In this document: positions 25,394 to 39,790 of the stretch, one piece after another | How the letters are laid out: each line of letters starts with the position of its first letter | Numbering within the stretch: position 1 is the stretch's first letter | From: Onchocerca lupi | Taxonomy: Eukaryota > Nematoda > Chromadorea > Rhabditida > Onchocercidae | Length of the DNA: 64,000 nt | Reading direction: 5' to 3' | NCBI GenBank assembly: GCA_028564675.1 | Contig: JAOVVO010000320.1 | Coordinates: forward strand, 1-64,000 | Translations under genes and position numbers: made by a program | The notes under the pieces: model-generated | What the model was told of the DNA's origin: nothing | Seen by the model: only the letters and a program-made list of their open reading frames with translations | Databases searched by the model: none

Positions 25394-26706
25394 AAGTTAA
25401 AGGAAAAGTTTTAACATTAACTGGTGTTAAGTTTTTTCATTTTGATAGTTTAGCGTATTAATTTAAAGCGTTTTTATTTCATTATCAAAAAGTTTATAAA
25501 AATTGTTCAAGTTACAGTATTTCCTCTTTATGTTTCAAAGAAATAAACTTCTTGAAGTATTCTTACATTCTTCGATTTGATTGCTTTTTCTGTTCAAATT
25601 GTAAACGCAACCACCGTTGAATACGTTGAATTCTCAATTTTAGAAACAATTTATGATGAGATATTTTTGCTCTTTATCCTTTGCCCTTTCACCTCTCTTG
25701 CCAGAAAAAAATGAGAGAAATGAAATTTATTTTTCAAAAAGAAATTAAGACTGTCGAAAAGTATTTTTTCGCGGAATTTCTTTGATAAATGGATCATAAA
25801 TCATATCACAGTTTACCTCTTTCTTTTCTCTTCACAAATTTCTCGAAACTGTTTTCATTTAAAGAATTGCTTTTTCATTATGTAAATATAAAAATGAGAA
25901 AAGAATTGGAGGAAAAGCGGTAGAGAAAGGAAAAGAAAGAAGAAAGAAAATTGTTGATACCTGTTATTTGAGTCTAGATGAATTTTCAAAATTTTAAAAA
26001 CTATTTCAAAAGATCATATTTGTTAATTTTTTTTTTCATTATAATTATAAAATTTCGTTTCATTTAAACAACGAATCAGTTCGTAATAAGCATGTAATCA
26101 TCTGAAAACTAATTCACGAGAATGATGAATTGTGATTAAATCATTCGGTTTACCTGAATCATTTAGTGGTTTCTATTGATTTAAAATTTTCACTTTTAAT
26201 TTAATTTTTAAGGAAAAATTTTTGATGGAAAGGAAATATTGAAATGTATCATAAATTTAAGATCGAAAAATTAATTTCTATTTTCAATATTTCTCAAACA
26301 TAAGTCTTAAAAATATATTATTTTTCCATTGAAAGTTTATTTTCTTCAATTTTCGTTTCACTTTTAAATAATTTATCACTGAACAAATAATTATGAATTG
26401 AAGAAGATGATATTCTAATTCTTTTTAATTTAAAGAAAAATATCATTTATGAATTTTAGCAGTTTTCATATAATAAGCACAATTTCCTGGGAGTGGAAGA
26501 AATTATCAGAGTGATACATATATAATTTGAAAGTCATTTGAAAAAAAAGAAATTATTTGTTAAGTAAAATTTTTTGTTGTAGCAGCAGTAAACAGTCTTT
26601 TGGACTGTTAAAATTCTCATTTATTTGATAAGCAAGAAAAAAACATGTTAAACCTACAGAAAGCAAAAATGAAACAATAATGATAATATTTTGAAGTATC
26701 TGTACC

Positions 26707-26938
26707 GGCCATGCTTCGCGTGGTCAATCCAGCTAGTCCAAATAAAGAAAAATATCCTATTCACTTACTTTTATCTATCACAGGTGTGATAGGTAACAAA
26801 AAAAGTAGATATATTTATATAAAAAAACACGCGCCTATTCGAATGCAACGTTGCATGAAAATACCAAATGACTTAGTGAAAAATTTGCAACATTGTGTCA
26901 AAAGCTACAACAAACATTTATATTTTTATTTCTATAGA
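26707..26938 (+). mobile_element. Dispersed repeat copy C preceded by a Helitron-like 3' terminal hairpin
   Basis: Positions 26707-26725 (GGCCATGC-TTC-GCGTGGTC) form an 8-bp stem (two G-T wobbles) with a 3-nt loop. CTAG lies at 26733-26736, a short distance downstream, as at the 3' ends of Helitron-type elements. From 26733 the sequence CTAGTCCAAATAAAG matches the start of copy B, and the core CACGCGCCTATTCGAATGCA and the end ...ACAAACATTTATATTTTTAT match copies A and B. The shared frame HAPIRMQRC is also open in copy B, but nothing suggests a protein. It may be the junction of two adjacent elements. Confidence 0.6.
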
Positions 26939-29194
26939 ATAGAATAGAGATGATGATGAATAATCACTTGGTAAAGCAAAACAAATTCATATAAAAAGAC
27001 TATTTATCATTAGAATAAACTTCTTCACGTAACTTTTTATAGGTTGAACTTTTTATAGATCCTATTTAATCAATAATTCCTCCCAATATTGTCGAAATTT
27101 ACATGACTATTTTGAAGGCACAAGAAACTTAGATGAATGTTACATTGCATTTGTCAGCAAAATAAAACTAAAAGTACACCAGCACAAAGAATTGAAAGCC
27201 ATTATTGCTTTTAGTCAGTTGATCGCCTTTTTCAATTTCAAAAATAAAAAAAAAAATTTTCCCTATTTGTCATTTTTTTTTTTTTTTTTTTGAAATTTTC
27301 GATTATAATTTCTATATTTATTTGAGCTTGTTTATGACTTTTCATCTTAATTTTTAAGAGAAGTTTTTTTAATTGCAAAAAAATTTCAGAACATAACACA
27401 ATCAGTTATGTTTCTTCTTTCTTGATTTTAAAGTGGAAGCTTTTCGTTACTTTCTATTTCTTTTTTTTTTCTGTGAAATTCGAACTTTTGTTTTTAGCTT
27501 TTCTTAATTTTAATTTGAAGATAATTTTCGAAAATTCAAAAATTTCATTTCTTCCATTACTATCCTCTGTTCGGCATTTTTCATCATCTCAAAATTATAT
27601 GGCTTTATAAACCATTCCAATATTATATCATTAAATAGAAAATATATCATTTTGAAGAAAAAAAATTCATATATAAAAATTTCATTAAAATTTCCTTTTT
27701 GCTTACTTAATGATAAATTAATGGTAATTTTACAACAAATCTTCTAGTATTACAAATGGTGATAAAATTTTATCGCTTCTCTTTTTGGACAAACTTTTCA
27801 ATTTTGATCATATCAAATAACTGTGATCAAACAACTCATATTTCTCCATTTCAATGAATTTATCTAAATCTTACATAACTAACCTTAAAATTTGATTGTA
27901 TTTTTGCAAAATATCTATTAGAATTATTTCATTTAAATTATTATATATTCATACCACATATGTTTCATCCTGTATTACATTACCTAAAAGTAAGCATTTT
28001 TCTTTTCTTTATCAGTGAAAATTTTTATTGGAGAATAAAATAAGTGAAGCCATAAGATTTATGAATCTATGTACACTGAATGTATTTGAACATTTCAGTC
28101 ATTTCACGTCAATTATCAGAAAATGATGAACTTTTGAAATATTCAGTTTTCTTTGAAAGAATTATGTACTCACGTGAATTTAGGAAAACTAAGATTGCAT
28201 TTATTTGAAGCAAATGTTATTCATTATTGTTTTGTTCTTTGGTCATAAATATTTATTTCATTTTTAGTACATAAATATTTATTTCTATTATTTAGTAATG
28301 CTTTTTCTTATTTTTTTCTAAAAAAAAAAAAAAAGGATTGATTGGACTGCAGTCTGTAAGAAATTTTTCATTTTATTCTCTACAGGGTATACAAAAATTT
28401 CAAGTTTTATGATACTTGAAAAAAAAGCCAGAAAAATGACATATGCTGTAAGTTAAGAGAACTTTTCACTAAATCAACAACAAAATTACACCTTTCGGAT
28501 GAAATCTGAAATGGTTTCATACTTATTTTATAGCATCCGAAAAAATTATAAATATTCGAATCAATTTTTCGAATTTCAAAGTAAAATAATTCTTTCAATT
28601 TTTCCTATCTTGCTACAATTGTGGAAAACTTTTGTTATTTTACACATTTAAACTTTTTTCAAAAATTCGAAAATTATTTTCAAAAAAATTTCAAATTCAA
28701 AAAGCATGAAATTTTGCTATAAATTTTTACAGTTATTGTTAGCATTTGCATTTATTTGTTCATCTTAAACGCATATATCTGATCATTGCAGAAAAATGAA
28801 AAATGATAAATTAAGGAAAAAAAGAAATGAAAAATTCGTTTTCCCGACCATCTCTTGCATCATTTCATTTTTGCTAATTCATCAAGTGACTCGCTTTTCA
28901 TTTTCTTCCATCATTTGAATTTTGGAAATTTCTATTAACTTAATTAGCTGATGGTTATCATACTATCATCAATATTATCATCACTCCCATTCATTATTAT
29001 TATCATTATTATATCATTGTTACTACCAGCAACAGCTCATCATCATTGTTAAGGTCATTGCAAAAAAAAAAAAGAAAAAGAAGAAGCTCTGATTCATTTT
29101 AATAGTTATTTTCGGGGACGATATGTTGTCGTTGTTGTTCAAAAAAGAAAGGAAATAGGTAGGATACACCTTTAAACAACATTTTCATCAGCAT

Positions 29195-29240
29195 CATTAC
29201 CATCTTCATCATCATCATCATCATTATCATCATCGATATT
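29195..29240. repeat. CAT/ATC-rich microsatellite
   Basis: Interrupted (CAT)n tract in the tensin upstream region. Confidence 0.85.
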
Positions 29241-29554
29241 ACTTCAAAGAATAGCACCATCAATTCCACTAACAATATCTCTTCTTCATCGTTACCTTCG
29301 AAAAGATTGCTTTTGCCAAATGGGTACCAAAGCGTAAAATGTCGATATTATTGATCAATGATTTTACTTGTTCAAATTCATACCTTGAAATAATTGCTTA
29401 GTTAGAGCCATTTTAATTTTACCTGATTAGATATCAAATGGGGTAATTAGTAGGATAGGATGAGGCCAAGAATTCTTGATTTATAGCGAGCAATTTCAAC
29501 AACAAGTAAACACATCATTGTTGGCAATACAGTCTTATTTTTCATTTACAATAC

Positions 29555-29588
<34 letters not shown>
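29555..29588. repeat. (CAT)n microsatellite
   Basis: An uninterrupted run of about 11 CAT units about 340 bp upstream of the tensin start codon. Confidence 0.95.
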
Positions 29589-29928
29589 GTCAGCAGTTGT
29601 TCAGTAATTATTTTCATTCTGCTCCATACATTTTCCCATTTCTTCCTTCCTTACTCGTTATCATTGCTGTCATTAAGATATTTTGCAGAAAAAAGGGGTT
29701 GAACTAAAAGGGGAAACGAACAGGAAAACATTATCCAACAGAGAGAAGAAACTTTTCATGAAAACTCTGCGACACATACAAGTGACAGACATCTATATTT
29801 AGGCTACGATTTCATTCAAACGTTGCTATTTGCCATCTTTGCTGTTTTGCTGCAATTTTAACCTTTGAATCTTCCGAATTCTTTTCATTTTTCGCGCCGA
29901 AATAATTCAATCAAAATTCGTCCGGAAA

Positions 29929-32900
29929 ATGAAAAAAACTGAGAAACATGTAAAATTTGAACTTCCTTATATTAGCAGTAATGCTTCTGAATTTCTTCAT
30001 CGATCACAATTTCAAAAATCATCACTACTATCGGAAGCTAAAATATCATCACAAATTAATTCTAAATGCCCTAGAATTCTTTCTATCCCATCATTACAAC
30101 GAAAAATTCAAAATGATATTCGATCAGCAACAAGTTATAATCCATCTTTATATCCAGCAAAATTGCCATCATCTATTATTACTCGACCAAAAAGAACTGT
30201 AGCAGCAATTTATCCAACTATTGACAAGGTTAATTGTTATTTAACCAGATCTAAAATATCTCCTGCAGTTTTTCCAGCAAAAGAAGTCGTAAAATCTTGC
30301 GTTAATTATCCACGTATCTCCTATGTTGATGCACCAATATCTCGATCAGCTCGAACAAATTTGCAACTTACAAATTGGCATCGTGCATATTTTCACACAA
30401 AAACGCCACCGATTGATATAACTCGAAAATTTTGCACTATTTGCTCGGAAAGATGTCGAAATTTTGTCACCAACAACGGATCTATGCGATTGTCAGCAGC
30501 AATAAATACGAATAATAATGAATTCGATAGACATTTGAATACTCAAATGGAAATGTTACGATCGAATATTCCACGGTCTAAAATTTTTCCAGTAACTTGG
30601 CCTTATTCGGCATTTTCAGATAGTGTCACATCGCATGGAAGTAAACTTGCATGGGTAAGCTAAAAATTTCAATTTAAAATTTACTTCAAAACAAAACATT
30701 ATCTAGCTTTTTTTTTTATTATAATTAAATATAGGATAAAATAGGATGGTATAAAATATGATAGAAATATATGAAAAAATAAAAGTAAAATATTTTATAG
30801 TGTTTTTGTTAAGTGTAGAATAACTTTTTAGAAATAGCTATGAATTTGAGGAAGATATTCAAATATGATTTGTTCATTTATATATATGAAAATATCGGGA
30901 TAAATCAGGATAAAGTAATCAGGATGAACTGCTATTATGGAACAAAATGTATTGCACATGGAAAAATTTATATTGTCAGCAATTGTTTTAATCTTTTTTG
31001 TTCTCTGAAATTTCCAATTCATTTTTTTATTCTTCCGGAATTTCTAAAATATTATCACAAATGCAAATTTTTGAAAATTTCTCAATTTCAAACAAGAAAT
31101 TCATCGTTTATAATATATTAGAAATGATTTCGAAAAAATTTTTCCGCTTTATTCATTGAATTTATCGAAAAATTTGCACTCATTTTTTCTCAAAAATACA
31201 TTAAAGCAGTTTTTTTTTTTTTTTTTTTTAAGCAATTTTACAAAATGTCATCATGAAAAATGCAAGAGAACTTGTGAAGGAAAAAAAAAAATTAAAAGTC
31301 ATTTGCTAATTTGTGATAGCTCAAGGTCAGCATTTTTCAAAAGTTCGTTTTTCATAATACTTTCCCAATTATAGGCAAATATAATACATTTACTAAAATT
31401 ACGCTATAATATATTTTTTTAGGATGTCTAATATTTATTGACTTATTTAAAACTTATTTAAAAAGTATTACTTATTTTTTTTTTTTTACTTATTAAAGCA
31501 ATCTTTATCATATATATTTACTATCTACCAAGTTTTTTGTTCCAACGATTCTTTTCTTTTTCCTTGTCTTTTTTTTTTCTTTTGTGATATATTACTTAAA
31601 AATATGTTATTTTCAAATATGATGGACTATTTTTGGTTGGAAAAAGTTTACAGAAAAAGTGAACTTTTTTTTTTCAATAATTTGACATATAAAAATTTTA
31701 CATTATGTAAAGACAACAAAGGAAATTTTTGCAAAATATTGAAAGGAAAAAAAAAAAAAGATTTTAAATTCATTTTAAGAATGATTCTAATATAAACTTG
31801 CACTTTGTTCTTCTTTTGATTATGCAAAAAAAAATTAAAATTTATATTTACAATCGAAAAAATGAATGATAGGCTATGATTTACAATAGTTTTATATGTT
31901 TTAATTTCCACAAATCTTTCATCTTTTAATGTTTTTCTAATCTAAAATGTATTGGAATATGATTGATTGTTTGCATTTTTTAAAGTGCATGCAAAATTAT
32001 CAATTTTAAACATATGCTTAACAAAAAATTATCAGTTTGATAAATTTTCTCTTCCTTTTATTGCACTAATTTATATTCTACAAATATTATTATTTAACAT
32101 TAAAAAGTCAAATTTCGAGCATTTTTGGGATGAATATATCTGTTCTACGTATTACACTTCCTTTTTTTTATTGAAATATTTTTCTATTAAATCCTCCAAT
32201 TATTTGTCGGAAAATTTTCTCTCTCATTATTTAAATTAAATTTTTTTCTCCTCTTGATTATCTTACAAATAACCTGAATAATTCATACCTTATTTTATGA
32301 TTTTAATTCAAATTACTTTAAATAGCAGAACAAGTTTTCTATATTTAAGATCAAAATTTTCATTTTCTTTCATTCTTCAAAAATATTTGATTAAACTAAA
32401 GGTTATAAATTTTTTTCACTTAAAAAACTCTAAAATAATGTACTTTTCGATTATAAACGTTAGCAACAAAAAAAAAAAAAAAAAACCTGTTGTTTAATTT
32501 ATTTCAACATTTTATTTCTAATAAACTTTTAATACTCTTTTAATACTTAAAATAATCCACATTTTGTTCTTTTTTTCTTTTTTTCTTTTTTTTTTTTTTT
32601 GCTTTTTCTATTAAACGTTTAAAAAATTTTTTTCGGAGAAAAAAAAATAAAATTTGAACAAAAAATATCGGTCAATACATAAATGATTCATAGCAATACC
32701 TTTTTAGTTTTTTTAATTCAAATAATAATTAATCATGTATATAAAAGTGAATTCAGAATAGAATCAGAATTTAATATTTTTATGATTAATTGAGCAGTAT
32801 GTTTTGAATAAAATTTAGTAAAAAATTGTAAAATAATGGCAATCAGTGTTATGAAATGTATAGATAATATGATAGTGCTGAATATATGAAGTTATAAATT

Positions 32901-35900
32901 TTGATTTAATACAAAATTTTTCACTTAATCGCTATTTCGTTAAAAATGAAATTTCATAGAATGAGCTTAAAAAAAGAAAAAAAATTAGCAAAAAACTTTG
33001 AAATGAATGAAATATTATTAAAAAAGTATTATGATGAAGCAATCCACAAAAATTAGAATTGATTTATTGCAATGTATAAAATTAATGAATGAATATTTAT
33101 TGATCATTTGTATTTCTTTGAAAAGTTTCCAAATTCGAACTGCCAAAATCTTAATTTAGGCTAAGGTATTAAGTAGAGGATTTAAGTTTTTTTTTTTAAA
33201 TTTAAATTAATTTTTAGTGCAAAAGTTTTATTAATTTTTGGATGAGAACTATTTTATCGATAATGCAAACATTGTCGCTTATTGGAAATTTAAGAGATGA
33301 ATGATTAATATTGTAAGGTCAGCCAGGGTCATCTGATTATTTCATGTGATAATTTTGTTAAACGGTACTGCGAATGCAAATGGACATAGATAGCACTTTT
33401 CGACCTAAAGAGGTTAAATATCTATTGTTAAGGTTCTTTTTTCATTTATTTTTTAAGTTATTAATTAACATAATAAATTGTAATTTTAAAAATTTTCATG
33501 TACTTTTAGAAAAAAAAATAATTAAATATTTTAAAGTAAAAGAATTTTCTAAAAGCGTTGGAAAAGAGAAGTTGTATTCGGCCATGAAAAATGCGAAATG
33601 ACACAAAAAAAAAAAAACTGCCGAATATTTCTAAGAAATCGATTTTATTGTTAATTCAGTTCAATACTTATCATATAATTCTCTTCATATCTCCCTGCAA
33701 TAACAGAAACAAAAAAGATGGTATAGTTGGCCAGTAATCGAAAACATTTTAATTAACTTCTTCTATTTGAATTTCTGGTTGAGTTTTTTTTTTTTTTTTT
33801 TAGAAGTTTGCATTTTTATAATTCACAAATATCAGACAATAATTGAATATATGCTGATAATCTGAAATTGTTCGAAATTGTTATTTTTATTGTTGTTTTC
33901 GTTGCTGTTATCACTATTAATTACTATTAATTGCTGCATTAATGCGATTTGTTGAACTTCTGATGTGTTCCTTTGCATAAATTGCCTATCAAAGCATATA
34001 TCAGATGAATGTTAGGTTAATTCGAGATTAACTGAATAATTGGTTTGAATAATTTTCCATTTATTAATTTAAATGCTGGGTAAAAAAGGAATGCACTTTT
34101 TTAAACTTTCGTTTATTATCTACTTTTTGGTTTATATATGATAATAATGTTTGTAAGAGATAAGCAGATAAATTATTAGCAGATAAACAAATTAGATTAG
34201 CAATTAAATAGACAAAAAGAATAAATGATTAGTTGGATCATAAAATATCAATAAACAAAGGAACAAATAAGTTAATCAATCCGGAAACGAAATTTATTGG
34301 TTGGCTTTTTATGAATTATGCTTATATTTTTCCAGTATTTATGTACAAATAAGTATGATTTATAAGCAATTAATAGATAAGCAATAATAAATGAATAATG
34401 CATAAAAAATAATGATGATTAGTAAAAATAAATAACAATAAATCAAGAAGCGAACAATAATTTGATCAAATAAATAGTATTAGCATACAAATGCAAATAT
34501 AAAAGAAATAATAATAGCTAATAATAATAATAGTTAATAATAATAGTAAAATTAGTAATAACAATAATAATAATAATAATAATTATAATAAAAATAATAA
34601 ATAATGAGAATAATAATAGCAGCAATAATAATAAGTAATAATGAAACATGTAATGCATGATAAACAATAGCGAACAGAAACAAATTGCAAGTAATAAGCG
34701 GAAATAATTTCAGGAATTTCGAGTGAGTAAATATGCGCGAATATCAATTTAAGAATGAGTGGTGCTGGGTAAATGTGCGAATAAAAGTGATTTCCCCGTA
34801 CATTTACAAAACTTTTACTTGTGTCTATTGAAATGCATTAAATAATCGTTCATCCACTCGTCACATTAACTTGCTCTGAATCCTGCATAATCGCTCCAAT
34901 AAGTGAAAATTTTCAATTTCACACTAATTTGCTCATCTATCATCTATCTGTTCGCTCATCTATCGATAGGCTCATTTATCATTTATCAATGAATTAAAGT
35001 TTGAACTTTAAATTTAACTAATAATAATATCGGTGATAGACAAAATTTAGCATGCTTATCGTTCTTTCTTCATTTGAATTGACTTTTTCATTGCAATTTT
35101 GAACTCAATCTTATGGTATGTACAAAACTATATTTTCTTAATTTCTATTATGTTCTTAGTATTATAAATATGGCTTAAAATTACTATAACATTAATAGCT
35201 ATCCTATAATCATATTTTAAACTATTGCTTTTACATAGCAATATTGATTTATTCCTTTTTCTCTTTTCGAAATTATTTTTGCCAAATTTTTATATGTAAT
35301 ATGTATCAATTGGTATCAAAAAATTAAATTCATCTTATCATATTGCATTTATAAATCAATAAATTTATTGTAATATATATTTGTGGAAAATTTTCATTTT
35401 AAAAGATAATATTCTATCCGTTTTATATGCACTGTGTATTTTTTTCTCTTTTTTTTTTTTGTTGGTCGTACAATTATTTGAAAGAAATGAAAATAATTGC
35501 AATCATCTTCTATAAATCATACTATTTTCACACTCTAATTCTTCTTCACTTTTTTAACTTTAATTACTAATTATCCCGATATATTACACGCAATTTGGTC
35601 GCTTTTCGTCTTTGATTTATAAGGTTCGATAATTTTGTTGATTCGTTTTTCCTTATTCTCTCAACTTATTCATTCATAAAATAGATTCCTATCATTAATG
35701 CATCCCGCTGAGCTATCATTTAAATTAATCCCTATTGTAATTTCAAATTTAAATTTCCCTCTCATTGAGATTTTTGGCAACTTCGTTAGAATGGAGAAAT
35801 ATTTCTTTGATATTTACAACGAAACGTTCCTAATTAGTCCGAAATTAATTGTGATGACTAATATTTAATCTAATTTCCTTCCGATGGTTTAATCTTTTGA

Positions 35901-38669
35901 TCAGAGTTATTGGCCAAAATAAATGATACAATACAATATATAATTTAAGTGGATTGATATTATCAGAAATATAATGCATATTTGAAGCTTTAAAAACAAA
36001 CATTTTATAGTATAATATATTGTGATTTTTACTCTGCTCTATATTATCATTATCACTCTCATTGTCATCATCATTCGTATCATAGTTATTTATGAGTTTT
36101 CTTCTTTTTTTCTTCTCTATTGCATGCTTAATCAACTCATTTTATAACTATTTACCATTTAAATTAACAATCATGTCATCATTTCATCCAAGAATTCTTT
36201 TTCATTTCATTATTGAAATTTTGGGGCAAAATGGCTTAGAAATTTACACTCAAGTTTTTGAAAGTTTTGAAATACAAATTTATCTCAACTGATAATTAAT
36301 TACAGTAGAAATCATGGCATTAGCATAAGGAATCTTGCAAGCGAAATATATTAGCCTATTTTTTGTCTTTTTTTTCTTAATTTTTATATTTACTGAAATT
36401 GAATAATAATATATTATCGAACACATTTTCATATTTATAATCTTAAAAATCTCAGTCAACCAAAAAAAAAAAAAAAGAAGATAGAAATCAATTGAGATTT
36501 CTAATTTATCTTGAATAAATTAGAGAATTTCGAATTATTCTGTTATACCTGATCCAACTTTGTATCAAAACGGTCTTAGCTTCAATGCATTCTTTAAAAA
36601 ATATGCAATTTTCAGATTATAGATTAGATTACACCCATCTTATTAAATTGTCAATTTTTAGAGACTTTCTTTAAAATCTCATCAAAAATTTTATTTTTCC
36701 ATAAATGAGCGGAAAACTTATATACTTTAGCTCAATATTTAATTCATGTCACAGCGGCAGCAATTCTGCTTACCAAAAATGGTCCACAATAGAGCACACA
36801 TTTCAATGTCTATGCTTCATTCAAGCAAGCAAGTTGTCATACTCATTAAATGTTGAGAATATGTTGAAGACATTTCGTTTCACAATTCCCTCCAATCATC
36901 GTTTACCGAATATAGCAGCTTCATTGCATACTCACTCCATTATTGGCCAAGAAAAAAGAATTTCGATAAAAATTTACGATTCAATTTTCATAAATTCTTA
37001 AACTTTGAAAAGTTTTGTGTCTTAAAATAAGTAGGGATAAAATTAATCTAAAAAATTATTTCTCACAATAGTAGCACATCAATTTAATCAGAAACCTATC
37101 TCTAACAGAAGAAAATATAAAAAGAAGAGATGAATGAAAAGATAGTTTAGATATAGAAGAAAGAGGAAGTAAGAAGAAAAGCAAGAGAAAAAATTGAAGA
37201 ATGAAAGAAAATTCAAATGAAAATAATATCCGTCTTTTTTTTTTTGTAGTTGTTTGAAAAAAAATTAGAATTAGATTGTTATTTTTATATATCATTTTGA
37301 GCAATAAAATAAGGCAAATTTCTTAATCAAACAAAATGATAGCGATAAATGGTAGCAGAATGATCAAGAAATCTCGGTCATCAATAGAAGTGACAAGAAT
37401 TGCTATCGCATTAATTCAAGTTATCATCACTGACCAATATCTGACAATAAAGATAATTTAAAAAATAATTCCTGCATTTTTTTTTTGGCAAATTTCACCA
37501 TCGACTTCTTCATTTCCATCCTTCTCTTCAAATTAATGCTTTTTTCAATTGTTTTTATTTAAATTCATTTCAATTCATTACAATTATTAAAAAGAAATTG
37601 AAATATATTACATTCGTGACAGATACGCCAAATTGCATTTGATAGTTAAACAAATACAATCCGTTGAAATTTATCTGTTCATTTTTAGAAAATGTTTTAT
37701 TTCTCCAGAAGGCTAAATTTTAAACACTTTTAAATTATTCCCAGCATCCCCTTTTTGATTTTCGCCTTTTTTATCTGACAAATCAATGGTATGTAATCAA
37801 ATTCCCGTTCTAATCACCCATATGTGATATCTCGGCATCACCTATATTCTTTCTTTCCCATTCGAAGACAATATCTGATGAGTATGTTGAATTAAATTGT
37901 TGATATGGATAATTTAAAGATAAACTTGTTTTCTTTTTAAATCAAAATGATTGTTATTTTTGTTGGGTTTTACTTTCTTTTTCTTTTATTTCTTACAAAA
38001 TTTGCTAAAATCAAATGTAATATGAAAAGAATGCTGAGACATCCTCAGCACTATCGTAAATGTGTAATTGCTAATAATGTGATAAAACAATATTTGAAGA
38101 CTGTTTTGAAGATTTTTCAAAGTTTTAATAAAATTTTTTTATGCTGTCCTAACATTCTGTTTTATTTATACTTGCGTTTTCTTTCATTGAATATGCCTTC
38201 TTTCTGACTTTTCTAACTTTGGAAAGCAATCTATGGTATAATCATTACTATTGAAGCGTTATTATTATAATTATTTTCACTATAATAATTACTATCATTA
38301 TTATTATCACTCTTTGTTATTATTATTATTATTTTTATTATTATTATTATCAATAACAATAACAGCAAAACACTGGTAGTAATAATACGAAGTCTGGTAC
38401 TATTCGTATTATTACTACTAATGTTGCTGCTATTATTGTTATTGTCATTAAAAATTACAACAGGTAATATTAATATTGGTTAAACGATGAAAATTTTGCT
38501 ACTGTAAGCAAAATATGCCTCAACATTAAATCTTTATCACATTTATCCATGTCGGCTATGATAACAGTTTAGTAAAAAAATTCTTCTTGTTGAATAAGAG
38601 TGTAAAACTCATAAATTGTCTTATTTCGAAAAAAAAAAAAAGAGAATTTCAATAAATCTTTATTAGTTC

Positions 38670-38700
<31 letters not shown>

Positions 38701-39430
38701 TAAAAGACATCAATTATTCATTGTCCCTTTTTGAAATAATTTAAAAAAAGCGATAAACTGAGATCGAAAGATAAAAATGATCCTTTAGGTCTCGTATTTT
38801 GTGCATTTTGATAAAAACAATGCCTTAGACTTCATTTTTATGGAAATTTCGCTAAAAATAATATCTTAGATCTTATTTTATGGACTTCAATAAAAACGGT
38901 ACTTTAGATTCTCATTTTATGAACTTTGATAAGAGCGATACTCTAGGTCACTGATAACTCATTAAAGCAAGTTTTCATTATCATAATTGCTCTTATCCTA
39001 TCCTTGCCATATTGTGAATATGAATTAATTAATGAGCATTTTCTTTTCTTCTCTTCCTCTCTCTCTCTCTTTCGCTCTATCTCACATTCTTCTAAAGTTT
39101 ACTCTAATATAATCATTCGTCTGTGAAAGTACCGCAACAGAAGAAGTTGCTACAATTTTCGATGATTTTAGAGTGATAGTCGATGGCAATTGGTGTAGCT
39201 GCATATGAATATGTAAAAGGTCGTATGAAATATCTGTATAAATCCATCATATTCTATCCTTTCTCATTGCTATTATCTGTGCTTTTCGGAGTTTTCCTCT
39301 AAAAAGGTGACAAAGACGAAAGAGTAGAGAGATATAGACCTTTGTCACCTGTCAACCCTATAAACCTGGTGAAATCACAGAATAATATTACGTATACAAG
39401 TTGCTATATATCTACTTCTTCTTCTGCTAT

Positions 39431-39465
<35 letters not shown>

Positions 39466-39758
39466 GAAACTATTATTATTACTACAATTACTACCTGTAT
39501 AATTCCTAAATTAAAACAATCAATCAACTGCATGAATTTTTTTTTTTTTTTTTTTTATCAATAATATCTTTACTCAATCAATTATTTCATCAACTTTCTT
39601 TCAATTTTTTTTTTACACTTTTCATTTTTTTTTTTTTTTTTTTGGCTAAAATTTTATACTTTTATAGAATTAGAATTACAAAATGAATCATTCGATTACA
39701 ATATTCATCTAAAATTTATATTAATTTAACTAGTTTTTCCAATATATTAGCTGAAAGA

Positions 39759-39790
<32 letters not shown>

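Larger units (their letters stand above)
22153..29928. other. Intergenic region between the aminotransferase and tensin genes
   Basis: The 3' end of the aminotransferase transcript and the tensin promoter lie here. Contents seen: a 30-bp tandem pair (25334-25393), the dispersed repeat with a Helitron-like hairpin (26707-26938) and ATC/CAT microsatellites (29195-29240 and 29555-29588). From about 29640 the sequence becomes less A+T-biased up to the tensin start codon. The remaining open frames are low-complexity A+T sequence. Nothing else was recognised. Confidence 0.65.

Noticed and set aside
29890..29897. TTTCGCGC, an E2F-like site upstream of the tensin start
   Set aside because: An eight-base match alone is not enough evidence for a regulatory site.
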